From NCBI GenBank assembly GCA_947503265.1, contig CANNDC010000017.1:1-64000 (forward strand): DNA of 64,000 bases, in the 5' to 3' direction. This stretch comes from an uncultured Alteromonadaceae bacterium. GTDB taxonomy: Bacteria > Pseudomonadota > Gammaproteobacteria > Enterobacterales > Alteromonadaceae. Below the pieces are notes generated by a model, which was given only the letters and a program-made list of their open reading frames with translations, had not been told where the DNA came from and did no database searches. Positions 8,114-16,396 of this stretch are shown piece by piece (the first letter of the stretch is position 1; every line of letters begins with the position of its first letter). The position numbers and the translations under genes were made by a program.

Positions 8114-9547
8114 TCAATTTAGCATTTTTAAATCGAGAGCTTCGCGTAATGCTTTAATGTGTGCAGGAACTTTGCTGTCATCTTCATAATCAGAATGCCA
8201 TTTCCAATAATTAGTATGAGTTAGCAGGTTCGGAAACCACCCTGGAGTGCTGCAAGGCACGGCAATATCGACAATCGGTTTGAGAATGTTGCTTTTCCCT
8301 GTTTTTTTATCACTTGGGCAATTGAACACATCTGCTACTGGACCAGAAATAATGTCACCACAGATTAAACGACTATTCGGAGAATAGATATTGGTCCATT
8401 TTACAGGCGCAAATACCGCGCTATGATGAAGAAAACTCTTTTTACTTTCTGTATAGCAAAAATGCGCATTCTCTTTGACTGGCGGTGAAGTTGGCAGCTG
8501 CCTGTCCGCTTTGCGTTGTTCGAACTGTTCTTTGGTTTGATACATCAGGAAGTCCGCATAGGTCAGTGGACTGCCTAGGGTGATGAAATCAGAAATTAAC
8601 CATGGTTTATGTTTAAAGCCGGTAGCAGAATTGGCTCTTTCACAGTCATGTTTTAGAATACGGTACAAGCGACCTTGAAGTTGACGATAATTCGCTTGCT
8701 GGTTTACTTGCTGACTGCCTTCTAGATCCGCACCAGTTAATTTCTCCATCTCATCCAGTACGTCGAGTGCATCTTTGCATAAAGGCAAAGGCTCGCCATG
8801 TTCGTTTTTAAACTTGTTATGCCTTGCCCACAATTGAGAAAGCATGTCATAAGCGATGATAGAACCTAAACTGTGACCTACCAAAATAATGCGGTCATAC
8901 TTGCCGGTCTTTTCAATACTCTCTAGTAATTCAATTCCACCTTGTCGTATATCCTGACGAACTCGAATATTAGAAGGTAAGGATACGACATACCTGGCGA
9001 TGTCCCCTAAATAGGCTACGCAGACCGTGATTATTGCGCCCGTGAGAGCCGGAAAAACCAATGGCCACAAAGTAGAGAACAAACTCCCTAATGTTGAAGT
9101 ATTCTCGTCATCAGTAACCCCTTCTGTGGGCCAAATCAGATATATCAGCAAAGGTATGCTGAGAAAAATAAGTCCCCAGACACTATAGTAAATGGGCAAT
9201 AGAGTTTTGGGATAATTGATAGGAGAACGGAATAATAAAGAAAGAAACCAACTTTTTAGATGTTCAAATGTCGTACCAACGGTTTTATGGGCCCAATAGT
9301 ATTCATAAAAATCCACTCTGGAGGTCTTCTTATTTGAACTTGAATCAGCATATTCGGCATAATCTGTAGTGAGTCTGCGCTGTTCATAGGATTGACTCAC
9401 CTCACTGGGTTTGCTCCAAAAGCGAGAATTTTTAAGAGAAGAATCTTTTGCCCATACAGTTTCTACAAACTCTCTTACCGTTTCCATCGGCCTTTGTTCA
9501 CCTATACCATGGACTATGACAACAGCCTGTTTTTTTCCGTTCTTCAT
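8114..9547 (-). CDS. membrane-associated alpha/beta-hydrolase, lipase-like
   Basis: A 477-residue protein. The N-terminus begins with a hydrolase strand and oxyanion turn (AVVIVHGIGEQRP, residues 9-21); two membrane segments follow at about 115-140 and 160-185; the nucleophile elbow is VGHSLGS with Ser at 226. The rest contains the remaining hydrolase core with a long insertion. The arrangement suggests a lipase/esterase facing the cytoplasm and tethered to the inner membrane; the substrate is unknown. It stands alone between the usp gene and the BON gene and ends far from any clear terminator. Confidence 0.7.
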   Translation of the reverse strand: MKNGKKQAVVIVHGIGEQRPMETVREFVETVWAKDSSLKNSRFWSKPSEVSQSYEQRRLTTDYAEYADSSSNKKTSRVDFYEYYWAHKTVGTTFEHLKSWFLSLLFRSPINYPKTLLPIYYSVWGLIFLSIPLLIYLIWPTEGVTDDENTSTLGSLFSTLWPLVFPALTGAIITVCVAYLGDIARYVVSLPSNIRVRQDIRQGGIELLESIEKTGKYDRIILVGHSLGSIIAYDMLSQLWARHNKFKNEHGEPLPLCKDALDVLDEMEKLTGADLEGSQQVNQQANYRQLQGRLYRILKHDCERANSATGFKHKPWLISDFITLGSPLTYADFLMYQTKEQFEQRKADRQLPTSPPVKENAHFCYTESKKSFLHHSAVFAPVKWTNIYSPNSRLICGDIISGPVADVFNCPSDKKTGKSNILKPIVDIAVPCSTPGWFPNLLTHTNYWKWHSDYEDDSKVPAHIKALREALDLKMLN

Positions 9548-9621
9548 GCGTGATTCCTACCAATATTAGGGCATGTTGATACTTTCTGTATGAATATCAT
9601 TATAGACAGGTTATTGAACAT

Positions 9622-9648
9622 AAAAAAAGCGCCCGTAGGCGCTTTTTT
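9622..9648 (-). terminator. Rho-independent terminator of the BON gene (bidirectional shape)
   Basis: AGCGCC pairs with GGCGCT over a 4-base loop, with A-run and T-run on either side, so it can act on both strands. It lies 15 bases past the BON gene's stop on the minus strand. Confidence 0.85.
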
Positions 9649-9662
9649 GAAGGAGCTAAAAT

Positions 9663-10211
9663 CTATTTACCAATGGTCAGGTTATCAACCACGTCTTTTA
9701 CGTCATCGGTATTTTTAGCAATAGTGATCGCTAAATCACGTTCAGCATCTGAATCTACTGTACCGATAAGCTTAACTACACCTTCATCCACTTCAACTTC
9801 GATGTCTGTGCCGCTCACCTCAGATTCAAATAACAAACGGGTTTTCACTACCGCTTCTACTTTTGAATCTCGCAATGATTGAGCGATTTTAGCCGTATCT
9901 GACTCCTCTTCATTCACGACAGTAAGCATGTTTTCAACATCCTTAACACCGTCTAATGATTCAATCAATTCCTCAGCTAGTGCTTTATCAACTTCAGTAT
10001 CAACTTTACCGGTTAGTGTTACCACACCGTTCTTGACGTCTGTGTTGATGTCAAATGAGTCTAGGTTGCCGTTGAACAATAGAGTTGTTTCAGCTTTACC
10101 ATCGATCCAAGCATCGTTAGCTGTGTCTTTCCAATCGTTTTCTGCGCTAGCACTCATAGAAGCAGTTGACAAAGCAGCAGCGATAATAAGTGAACAAGTA
10201 GTACGTTTCAT
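9663..10211 (-). CDS. periplasmic protein with two BON domains (OsmY-like)
   Basis: A 182-residue protein with a clean signal peptide (cleavage after about residue 23, SASA) and two BON domains (about 38-105 and 113-180), each with the GVV.L.G.V core and a final V.DV.N.L strand. E. coli OsmY has the same layout and is a periplasmic stress-induced protein that helps keep outer-membrane and secreted proteins folded. An AAGGAG ribosome site precedes the ATG. A -24/-12-like promoter lies about 40 bases upstream, and a strong terminator follows, so this is a single-gene stress transcript. Confidence 0.88.
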   Translation of the reverse strand: MKRTTCSLIIAAALSTASMSASAENDWKDTANDAWIDGKAETTLLFNGNLDSFDINTDVKNGVVTLTGKVDTEVDKALAEELIESLDGVKDVENMLTVVNEEESDTAKIAQSLRDSKVEAVVKTRLLFESEVSGTDIEVEVDEGVVKLIGTVDSDAERDLAITIAKNTDDVKDVVDNLTIGK

Positions 10212-10247
10212 AATTGTCTCCTTTTTTAATTAGACAATTTAGGTAAT

Positions 10248-10262
10248 GCGAATACGATGCCA
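10248..10262 (-). promoter_or_regulatory. putative sigma-54-like promoter of BON gene
   Basis: The minus strand reads TTGGCATC, then TCGC with GG-N10-GC spacing, then ATTACCTAAAT. The -12 half is off consensus, but the block is nearly the same as the one ahead of the DUF1328 gene at 795-809. Confidence 0.5.
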
Positions 10263-10382
10263 ATTTATATCCTATTGTTTTAATTGAATTTTATTTGAAT
10301 TCGGGAAATGATTTTGATGTCTAGAATGTAACTATGCAATCACCTATGTAAGAAATTCATACCCAGAAAAACCTGAGAACAA

Positions 10383-10415
10383 CGAAAAAAGCAGTGGCTG
10401 TAACACCACTGCTTT
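10383..10415 (-). terminator. Rho-independent terminator of the TonB receptor gene
   Basis: On the minus strand AAGCAGTGG pairs with CCACTGCTT and is followed by a run of T. It starts 25 bases after the receptor's stop codon. Confidence 0.85.
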
Positions 10416-10439
10416 AGCGACACACAATTACGTTAGCTA

Positions 10440-13400
10440 TTAAAAAGTAAGACGAAGACCCAAGCGGTATATTGTACCTGTGTTTCTTAGTCTTACCGTC
10501 CTATGTGTAGGTTGATCACCTAACGTAGTAGACTCTGCGGGTAAGTTGCTGGTCTGACTAGGTTGAGTCGTTGCATATTCTCTAGTAACCGTATCCAATA
10601 GATTTACAGCTTGGAAATTCAGGCTTACGGTGTCGTTAATCTTCCAGTTTGCCGACAAATCAAGCGTATCGAAACCTTCAACCCAGTGCGCGCCAAAATC
10701 GTTGACGGTACGGTTGATGATGTAATCCGTACGATAGTTATAAGCCAGTCGAATTAGCTTTCCGTCCTTCTCCCAGAACAAGGTCGCATTCAATGTATGC
10801 TCTGAAGTATTAGTTAAAGGTGCGGCAGGAATAAACGATGCAAGAGTGCCGTCTGGATTTAAAACAGTCTCTTCATCCACTCGAGAGTCGGAATAAGTGT
10901 AGTTGATGACACCACCGAAACCGCTCCAGAAACCTGGTAGGTAGTCCAAATTATGTTGTAATGCGAGTTCGATCCCTCGAACATATCCTCCGGAACCATT
11001 GCGTTGGGTAGAGATGTTTACAATATCACATGTCTGAGTTGCATCTGGCGCTTCCAAATCCAATTCACGATTGACCATACAACCCGGTTGATTATCTCCA
11101 CCTTCGATTGGTAGTAGAATAGCCGCTCCAGATACATCTAGGTTAGGATCAAGTTGATCTACTCCTAGTGCGCCGGCTCTATCTACAGTTGGGTCATTGA
11201 TAGAAGCTACATCAAAGAAATCAGACCTAACGTCCCGCCAGAAAAAGGTGTTAGAGGTGCGTTCTTCGAAATCAGAAAATTCTTTGTCGAATAACGCGAC
11301 AGAAAAAAGTGATGACTTATCGAAATACCATTCGTATGAAAGGTCCAAGTTTGTTGATTTAAAGGGATTTAACGCTACGTTTCCTAAACCACCAAAGCTA
11401 AATTCTCCAAACAAATTTTCTGAAATATTAAACCTTGGAGCCAACAGGCCAAATCGCGGACGAGCAATAGTTTGAGAAACAGCAAATCGCAGAATCTTGT
11501 CTTCTGATAATGCATAGTTTAGATTCAAACTCGGTAGCCAATTGTCATAATCATAACCAGCCGTATTAAAGATTGACGCACTATCTCGTTCAACCAAAGG
11601 ACCTAATTCAGCAGCAATTGCCTCTGCTGTGCCAAATACTCTCAGGTTCTCCTCTGTTTGGAAATCTTGTACAGCATCAAATCTAAACGACGTGGTTGCT
11701 GTTCCTTCGGTATCGGTCTTAGCGTATCGAATACCGATATCACCGGTTAACCGCCCTTCCAGCATCTCAAAATTACCTTGTAAGTATGCGGCGAAGATAT
11801 CTTGCTCGATTTTAGTATAGCGTTGATCATTAAACTGAAGGTTTTGCGTAATTCTGTCAGCCGCACCAATTTCTTCAAGGAAGGACAGGCTGGTCTCAAT
11901 ATCCCAGATAGGGAACCCGTCAGTAAAGTCCGAGGCGGGGAACCCTAGTTCGGTAGCTACGTTTCCTGATGTGCTTCCAGATGTGAAATCCGCAAGTGTA
12001 AAAGGGTTAAGCTCTCCACCAACACAACCTCTGTTACAGGTTTCGAAAAGGCTATTGGTTTCCTTTTCGCGATTGCTGATTTTAAAACCTGTTTCAAAGC
12101 TAGTAAAAATACTAATCTCTTTTTCCCAGACCAAATCAGTGAACAGGTTTGTCGCCACATCCGTGGTGAATGCGCCTGAATTTTGATACACCTGAAATTC
12201 GAAATTGCTTGGATCATCAATATAACCTGCAGGGCCAACAATTGGAGAACAGGTTAGATTACCACCACCAAAAGCGCCATTTCCATCGAGGCAATCAAAA
12301 CCGTTTTGCACTCCTAGTCCCTTAAATGGATTACCATTTCGTCCGCGGAAGAACCCGCGCAAATTGAAAACGGGAATAGATTCAGTCTCTGAGCGGCCAC
12401 CTTTCATTGACAATTGTACTTCGTCGAAATCTTGGTCGAATTGCAAGCCAAACACCTTTGTGACTTGCTCATTGTGGTCAACTTGACGCTGATTTCGGAT
12501 TACCCCCACGTTTCTTGCGGCATTGTTTCTGGGAACTGTTTGACCCAACCGAGCAGAAAGATCTGCTATCTGCTCATCGGTCATAGAGGTGCGTACATTT
12601 CTTAACACTGTGAAAGTGTTAGGATCGAATACCACATCAAAAGGGTTGATGTTATTTCGTTCGCTTAGGTTTGAAATAAAGCGGTTGTCACGCTCTATCA
12701 ATTGTTTGGTGTAGGTAGTATCAAGTTGAAATTCTCCGCCTTCCCAAGGAATAAATTGCAATGTTACCGCTACTGAATCTCGATTTCGTTGTACCGATTG
12801 CGTTTGGAAGTTGACTGAATCAGCTTGCCTGAGCTCTAAAGGTTCAAGTACACCGTCACCGTCATAGTCCCACTCGGTAACCACTTCTCCAGTTTCAACA
12901 TTAGTTGCGCCGTTGGGGTGTCTAACTGTTCTGTAACGATTATAGTTAATGTCATCTCTTCGGGTACCAGATTCTTCACGAGTTGCGATAATTGATAGTC
13001 CGACTGTTTCGTCTAAAAATTTTTCTGAAATTGCACCTTGGATACGAAAATCATCCGTATCAGCAAAAGTATTTCGTCGTCCTTGAATATCGATGTTTCG
13101 TCGATCTTTTTTAGCGTCTAGCGGTTTAAAGCCGCTCAGTTTGATCGTTGCCCCTAAGCTACCTTCATCTGTAGAAGCGCTCGGTGTTTTTTGTACTTCA
13201 ATGTTGTTCAATATATCTGCAGAAAATTCACTGAAGTTAACGCCTTGATCGGTTCCCGAACCAGTCAGTGGTACACCGTTTAAAGTGACATTATTGAGAG
13301 AACTAGGAACGCCCCTAGCAGTAACTGTCGTACCTTCGCCATCCTCACGGCTAATAGAAATACCGGTAACGCGTTGCAGCGCCTCTGCAATATTCGCATC

Positions 13401-13637
13401 GGTTGATTTACCAATGTCTTCGGCAGAAATAGCATCGGTAATATTGTCGGCAGTTCGTTTAATATTTAACGCTTTTTGAAGTGAACCTTTGAAGCCTGTG
13501 ACCTCAATAACTTCTACATCATCATCTTGATTAGCTTGTTCTTGCGCATAGGCAGGGTACATAGCAATAAGTAGTGGACTGAGTGCTAGTGTCCTTAAAT
13601 ATTGGCTATATTTACGTTTATTCTGTGTGGTTTTCAT
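10440..13637 (-). CDS. TonB-dependent outer-membrane receptor
   Basis: A 1065-residue protein: signal peptide (cleavage near residue 31, AYA), a TonB-box-like EVIEVTG at about 42-49, a plug domain (about 60-165, with NIAEALQRVTGISI and RGVPSSLNNVTLNG), then a large beta-barrel ending in the aromatic residue of LRLTF. The size and plug wording fit the long TonB receptors typical of Caulobacter, Xanthomonas and marine Alteromonadales that import oligosaccharides. The substrate cannot be read from sequence, and no glycan-use genes are adjacent. It is a single-gene transcript with its own terminator and a long AT-rich upstream region. Confidence 0.92.
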   Translation of the reverse strand: MKTTQNKRKYSQYLRTLALSPLLIAMYPAYAQEQANQDDDVEVIEVTGFKGSLQKALNIKRTADNITDAISAEDIGKSTDANIAEALQRVTGISISREDGEGTTVTARGVPSSLNNVTLNGVPLTGSGTDQGVNFSEFSADILNNIEVQKTPSASTDEGSLGATIKLSGFKPLDAKKDRRNIDIQGRRNTFADTDDFRIQGAISEKFLDETVGLSIIATREESGTRRDDINYNRYRTVRHPNGATNVETGEVVTEWDYDGDGVLEPLELRQADSVNFQTQSVQRNRDSVAVTLQFIPWEGGEFQLDTTYTKQLIERDNRFISNLSERNNINPFDVVFDPNTFTVLRNVRTSMTDEQIADLSARLGQTVPRNNAARNVGVIRNQRQVDHNEQVTKVFGLQFDQDFDEVQLSMKGGRSETESIPVFNLRGFFRGRNGNPFKGLGVQNGFDCLDGNGAFGGGNLTCSPIVGPAGYIDDPSNFEFQVYQNSGAFTTDVATNLFTDLVWEKEISIFTSFETGFKISNREKETNSLFETCNRGCVGGELNPFTLADFTSGSTSGNVATELGFPASDFTDGFPIWDIETSLSFLEEIGAADRITQNLQFNDQRYTKIEQDIFAAYLQGNFEMLEGRLTGDIGIRYAKTDTEGTATTSFRFDAVQDFQTEENLRVFGTAEAIAAELGPLVERDSASIFNTAGYDYDNWLPSLNLNYALSEDKILRFAVSQTIARPRFGLLAPRFNISENLFGEFSFGGLGNVALNPFKSTNLDLSYEWYFDKSSLFSVALFDKEFSDFEERTSNTFFWRDVRSDFFDVASINDPTVDRAGALGVDQLDPNLDVSGAAILLPIEGGDNQPGCMVNRELDLEAPDATQTCDIVNISTQRNGSGGYVRGIELALQHNLDYLPGFWSGFGGVINYTYSDSRVDEETVLNPDGTLASFIPAAPLTNTSEHTLNATLFWEKDGKLIRLAYNYRTDYIINRTVNDFGAHWVEGFDTLDLSANWKINDTVSLNFQAVNLLDTVTREYATTQPSQTSNLPAESTTLGDQPTHRTVRLRNTGTIYRLGLRLTF

Positions 13638-14051
13638 GATCTAGTGTCCCATCTTGTTGCACACGTGTAGCAAGTTACTTTGCCCGGCTTCCTACTCACG
13701 CATTTAATTAGTGTAAATACTGTAAGATATTTTTTTCAAAAATAAAACATTTATTTCACATTTAATTTATTGTTTTTACATTTAATGTATAAGGGAAAGC
13801 GTTTGTATCGCGGAAAAATCTCTATGGCGCAAATCATAATAGCTATTTAAAACGAATTTAATTATTAAATTACAGTCGGTTACAAACATGAAGCGAATAA
13901 CTAATGAAAGCTGCACTGTCGGCTAAATATAAAAATGAAAAAAGTAAAATTAATTTCGGGTCAAGAATTTTAAGTTTGATAAATGAAGTGCAATAGTAAA
14001 TTAAATCGAATATTAATTTATTGACCTATATATGATTATTAAATGTTTGAC
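13638..14051. other. AT-rich intergenic region upstream of TonB receptor
   Basis: A 414-base spacer, strongly AT-rich with many TTTAATT-like runs. It should hold the receptor promoter. I see no open frame or hairpin worth naming. Confidence 0.4.
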
Positions 14052-15443
14052 TCAGGCTAAAATGAGGTTGATTCTTTGTTTAATTGCTTGCAAATCACTG
14101 TGTGCAAAATCGTCATGATTAATGGATTCTTTGATTATTTTTGTTTGGGATAAGACAAAAGATTTCTGTTCTTCAGTTTTGGTATGTTCAGCTATTCGAT
14201 ACAAAGCATCAAGTAGGCGGATGATCACAGCTGCGGTTTCGATACTAGATTGTCGTATTTGATCAAATGCGGCTTCGCCGAGTCCTGTGAAGCTGGGTGT
14301 TTTGAAAACAACTCGAAGGATTCCTTTATCATCTATTAATCTACCATCGGGAAGTTGTTTTGTGCATAGTGAACATAAAGAAGCGGATAACTTATCAACA
14401 CATGTTAGCGCAGTGTAAGGATCATTTACTCCTGTTGATAAAGCCCGCAGGGCAACTTCAACAAGTTGATGGATGGCGAATTTGGGATCCTGAAGCGGTG
14501 TTCGTTTGCTACCTACTATTATGTTAGTTCTGAGTTTATCTGCTAGTCCACTATCAGAAATTTCAAGATCCGATTCGCTACAGCTATTCACTTTTAAGAT
14601 AGTCGTGTTCTCTACGATAAAGTCGCCTGGGCCAAAAGGTACCTCAATATGTAATGATAGACGCTTGGCAGTTTCAAACATCGCGTTTACGTCTACAAAT
14701 TGAATGTAACCGGAACGGTTGGCGTGAATTTCAATTTCATTCATACCGAGTTGCAAGGTGGCATCTTCCTCTAACGCTGATGTGTCGTGTTTGACTGTTG
14801 AGTTTGAGTTTGAGTTTGAGTTTGAGTTTGAGTTTGAGTTTGAGTTTGAGTTTGAGTTTGAGTTTGAGTTTGATACAAGTTTATTTAGTGACTTAACGAG
14901 CTCACAATAAACATCATTAATCACAGTGTCAGCTTGAATCGCTTTCGCCACATGGTGAATGAAATAAATTAATACACAAACACTGACAAACGTTGCTGCT
15001 AAACACCAGAGTATCGCAAGACCTAAAGTGGATTCTTGATAGTATTCAAGGCTCATGACATAGACTAGTGCAATACAATAGGTAAAGTTGGATATAAAAG
15101 TACCTAGTACCACTTGGGTGCCCCTATCCATCATGAATGTGCGTACTAGCCTAGGTCCAAATTGTGTGGAAGCTAACGTTAAAGTGACAATAGTGATAGA
15201 AAACGCAATACTGGTTACCGTGATCATAGAGCCAGCGACTGTATTGAGCAGTGATCGTATTGTAGATGCTTCTGTTTGATATACGAAATTGAGCCAATTT
15301 GGAATTATCGCCTCTGCATAGGCATCTAGCCAAGCTAATACGACAGCCATAACAATAGAGCTGACAACCATGATAAGTGGTATGAACCAGAAGCTTGTTC
15401 TAATTAGCTCTATTAGTTTGAGTAGTCCGGCATTGAGTCGCAT
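14052..15443 (-). CDS. DUF2254 membrane protein with Ser-Asn repeat tract
   Basis: A 463-residue inner-membrane protein of the DUF2254 family: four membrane segments (about 15-38, 66-88, 105-128, 138-162), the family phrase TLASTQFGPRLVRTFMMDRG after the second, and a soluble C-terminal half with GVNDPYTA. The function is unknown. Right after the last membrane segment (about residues 191-215) is a run of alternating Asn and Ser encoded by twelve perfect copies of a hexamer; the family does not normally have this. The ATG lies one base past the stop of the upstream small membrane protein gene, so translation is coupled. Confidence 0.85.
   Translation of the reverse strand: MRLNAGLLKLIELIRTSFWFIPLIMVVSSIVMAVVLAWLDAYAEAIIPNWLNFVYQTEASTIRSLLNTVAGSMITVTSIAFSITIVTLTLASTQFGPRLVRTFMMDRGTQVVLGTFISNFTYCIALVYVMSLEYYQESTLGLAILWCLAATFVSVCVLIYFIHHVAKAIQADTVINDVYCELVKSLNKLVSNSNSNSNSNSNSNSNSNSNSNSNSTVKHDTSALEEDATLQLGMNEIEIHANRSGYIQFVDVNAMFETAKRLSLHIEVPFGPGDFIVENTTILKVNSCSESDLEISDSGLADKLRTNIIVGSKRTPLQDPKFAIHQLVEVALRALSTGVNDPYTALTCVDKLSASLCSLCTKQLPDGRLIDDKGILRVVFKTPSFTGLGEAAFDQIRQSSIETAAVIIRLLDALYRIAEHTKTEEQKSFVLSQTKIIKESINHDDFAHSDLQAIKQRINLILA
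14800..14871. repeat. 12-copy hexanucleotide tandem repeat (GAGTTT)
   Basis: Twelve uninterrupted copies of GAGTTT on the plus strand, read as AAC TCA (Asn-Ser) in the DUF2254 gene. The unit is a multiple of three, so slippage changes the linker length without shifting the frame. Confidence 0.97.
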
Positions 15444-15444
15444 T

Positions 15445-15618
15445 TTATTTTTTCTTTTGTTTCATAGCGAATAAAATCAAGCCAACAAAAATAATAATCA
15501 TAATTAAACCAAAAGCGGCTATGAATGACATTATGCCTCCACTGGAACCGATACCTGTCGCTGAAATAATAACGCCAACGGCAATGAGGACTGTAATAAC
15601 CATAATATTTAAGAGCAT
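15445..15618 (-). CDS. small two-segment membrane protein
   Basis: A 57-residue protein made of two hydrophobic helices (about 2-22 and 28-50) joined by a Gly/Ser turn and ended by a Lys-rich tail (KQKKK), so the C-terminus should be cytoplasmic. I do not recognise a family. An ATG fifteen bases further upstream (15633) is in frame, but the one at 15618 has a GGAG ribosome site at the right distance. It is the first gene of a pair with the DUF2254 gene (one-base gap), so it may be a small partner of that protein. Confidence 0.65.
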   Translation of the reverse strand: MLLNIMVITVLIAVGVIISATGIGSSGGIMSFIAAFGLIMIIIFVGLILFAMKQKKK

Positions 15619-15653
15619 AGTTGTTCTCCGCATCTAAAACCTAATTTGTGTAA

Positions 15654-15682
15654 ACAAAAAAGGAGCCTATTGGCCCCTCTTT
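15654..15682 (-). terminator. Rho-independent terminator after the acidic lipoprotein gene
   Basis: On the minus strand GGGGCC pairs with GGCTCC (one G.U pair) over a 4-base loop and is followed by six T. It separates the lipoprotein from the small membrane protein/DUF2254 pair. Confidence 0.7.
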
Positions 15683-15710
15683 AATGATAGTTAGAAAGTT
15701 AACTTGTTGA

Positions 15711-15905
15711 TTAACAATCTTTATCTTTAGCATCGACGCCTTCTTTAACCTCTTCACAAGCATCTTCAACAGCGTTGCCAGCGTCAGTCACCATTTCATC
15801 GATTTTCTCGCCTGCATCTTCAGCTTCGCCGTCATTACACGCTGCTAATCCAAATACTGCAGTCATTACGATAAGAGTTTGTGAAAGTAATTTTAAATAT
15901 TTCAT
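15711..15905 (-). CDS. small acidic lipoprotein
   Basis: A 64-residue lipoprotein with lipobox FGLAAC (modified Cys 23) and a mature part of about 42 residues that is very acidic and has three further Cys or Cys-terminal positions, including the last residue. No family is recognised with confidence; size and placement resemble entericidin-like stress lipoproteins, but the sequence does not prove that. A frame opens at 15926, but the ATG at 15905 has a GGAG ribosome site and begins a normal signal. It follows the second DUF1328 gene by 76 bases on the same strand and is probably co-transcribed with it. Confidence 0.7.
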   Translation of the reverse strand: MKYLKLLSQTLIVMTAVFGLAACNDGEAEDAGEKIDEMVTDAGNAVEDACEEVKEGVDAKDKDC

Positions 15906-15981
15906 GTTGTTTCTCCGGTGTTTCAAGTTAAATTAAAATTTGTTGTTGCTTTAAGTTGTCTTGCTAATTGATGCCTAAGAG

Positions 15982-16158
15982 CTAAATACTTGGACCTCGG
16001 CCTCTGACTGCGTTAGCGATAAGCGAAATTACCAAGAGCACGACAAATACAAAAAAGATGATTTTAGCAATACCTGCTGCTGTCCCAGCAATGCCACCAA
16101 ATCCAAAAATTGCTGCCAGTATCGCTATCACTAAAAAAGTTAATGCCCAACCCAACAT
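15982..16158 (-). CDS. DUF1328 family small membrane protein, second copy
   Basis: A 58-residue protein closely similar to the one at 531-707: same MLGWA start, same GFGGIAG turn between two hydrophobic segments, same RGRGPSI end. The family (YtjA-like) consists of tiny inner-membrane proteins of unknown activity. It too is preceded by a GG-N10-GC motif and appears to be the first gene of a small transcript with the acidic lipoprotein. Two copies sharing a promoter type suggest a paralogous pair under one regulator. Confidence 0.9.
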   Translation of the reverse strand: MLGWALTFLVIAILAAIFGFGGIAGTAAGIAKIIFFVFVVLLVISLIANAVRGRGPSI

Positions 16159-16201
16159 ATCAAGTCTCCTATTTCTAAATGTTTCGGTTACTTTGTTAGA
16201 T

Positions 16202-16216
16202 GCTCGTTTTATGCCA
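16202..16216 (-). promoter_or_regulatory. putative sigma-54-like promoter of second DUF1328 gene
   Basis: The minus strand reads GTGGCATA, then GAGC at GG-N10-GC spacing, then ATCTAAC. The -24 half is good; the -12 half is weak. Confidence 0.42.
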
Positions 16217-16396
16217 CCCCAGCAAACAAGATATAAATCATTGTTTTTAATGATTTATTTTAACCGTGACGTTAATTTCAAGGCAAGGAAAGGCAAGTGA
16301 GAATGCAATTATTACACTGCAATGTAGAAACTATTTCACGGGTAGGTAGTTAAGAAAGGCAATTTTACGCTGGCAGATTTTAAAATTCTTGATACA

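Noticed and set aside
14800..14871. CRISPR or origin iterons
   Set aside because: Unit length of six with no spacers, inside a coding frame; it is a microsatellite.
15960..15981. sigma-54 promoter before the acidic lipoprotein
   Set aside because: AGGCATC followed by GC at nine instead of ten bases, and the TGG is missing.
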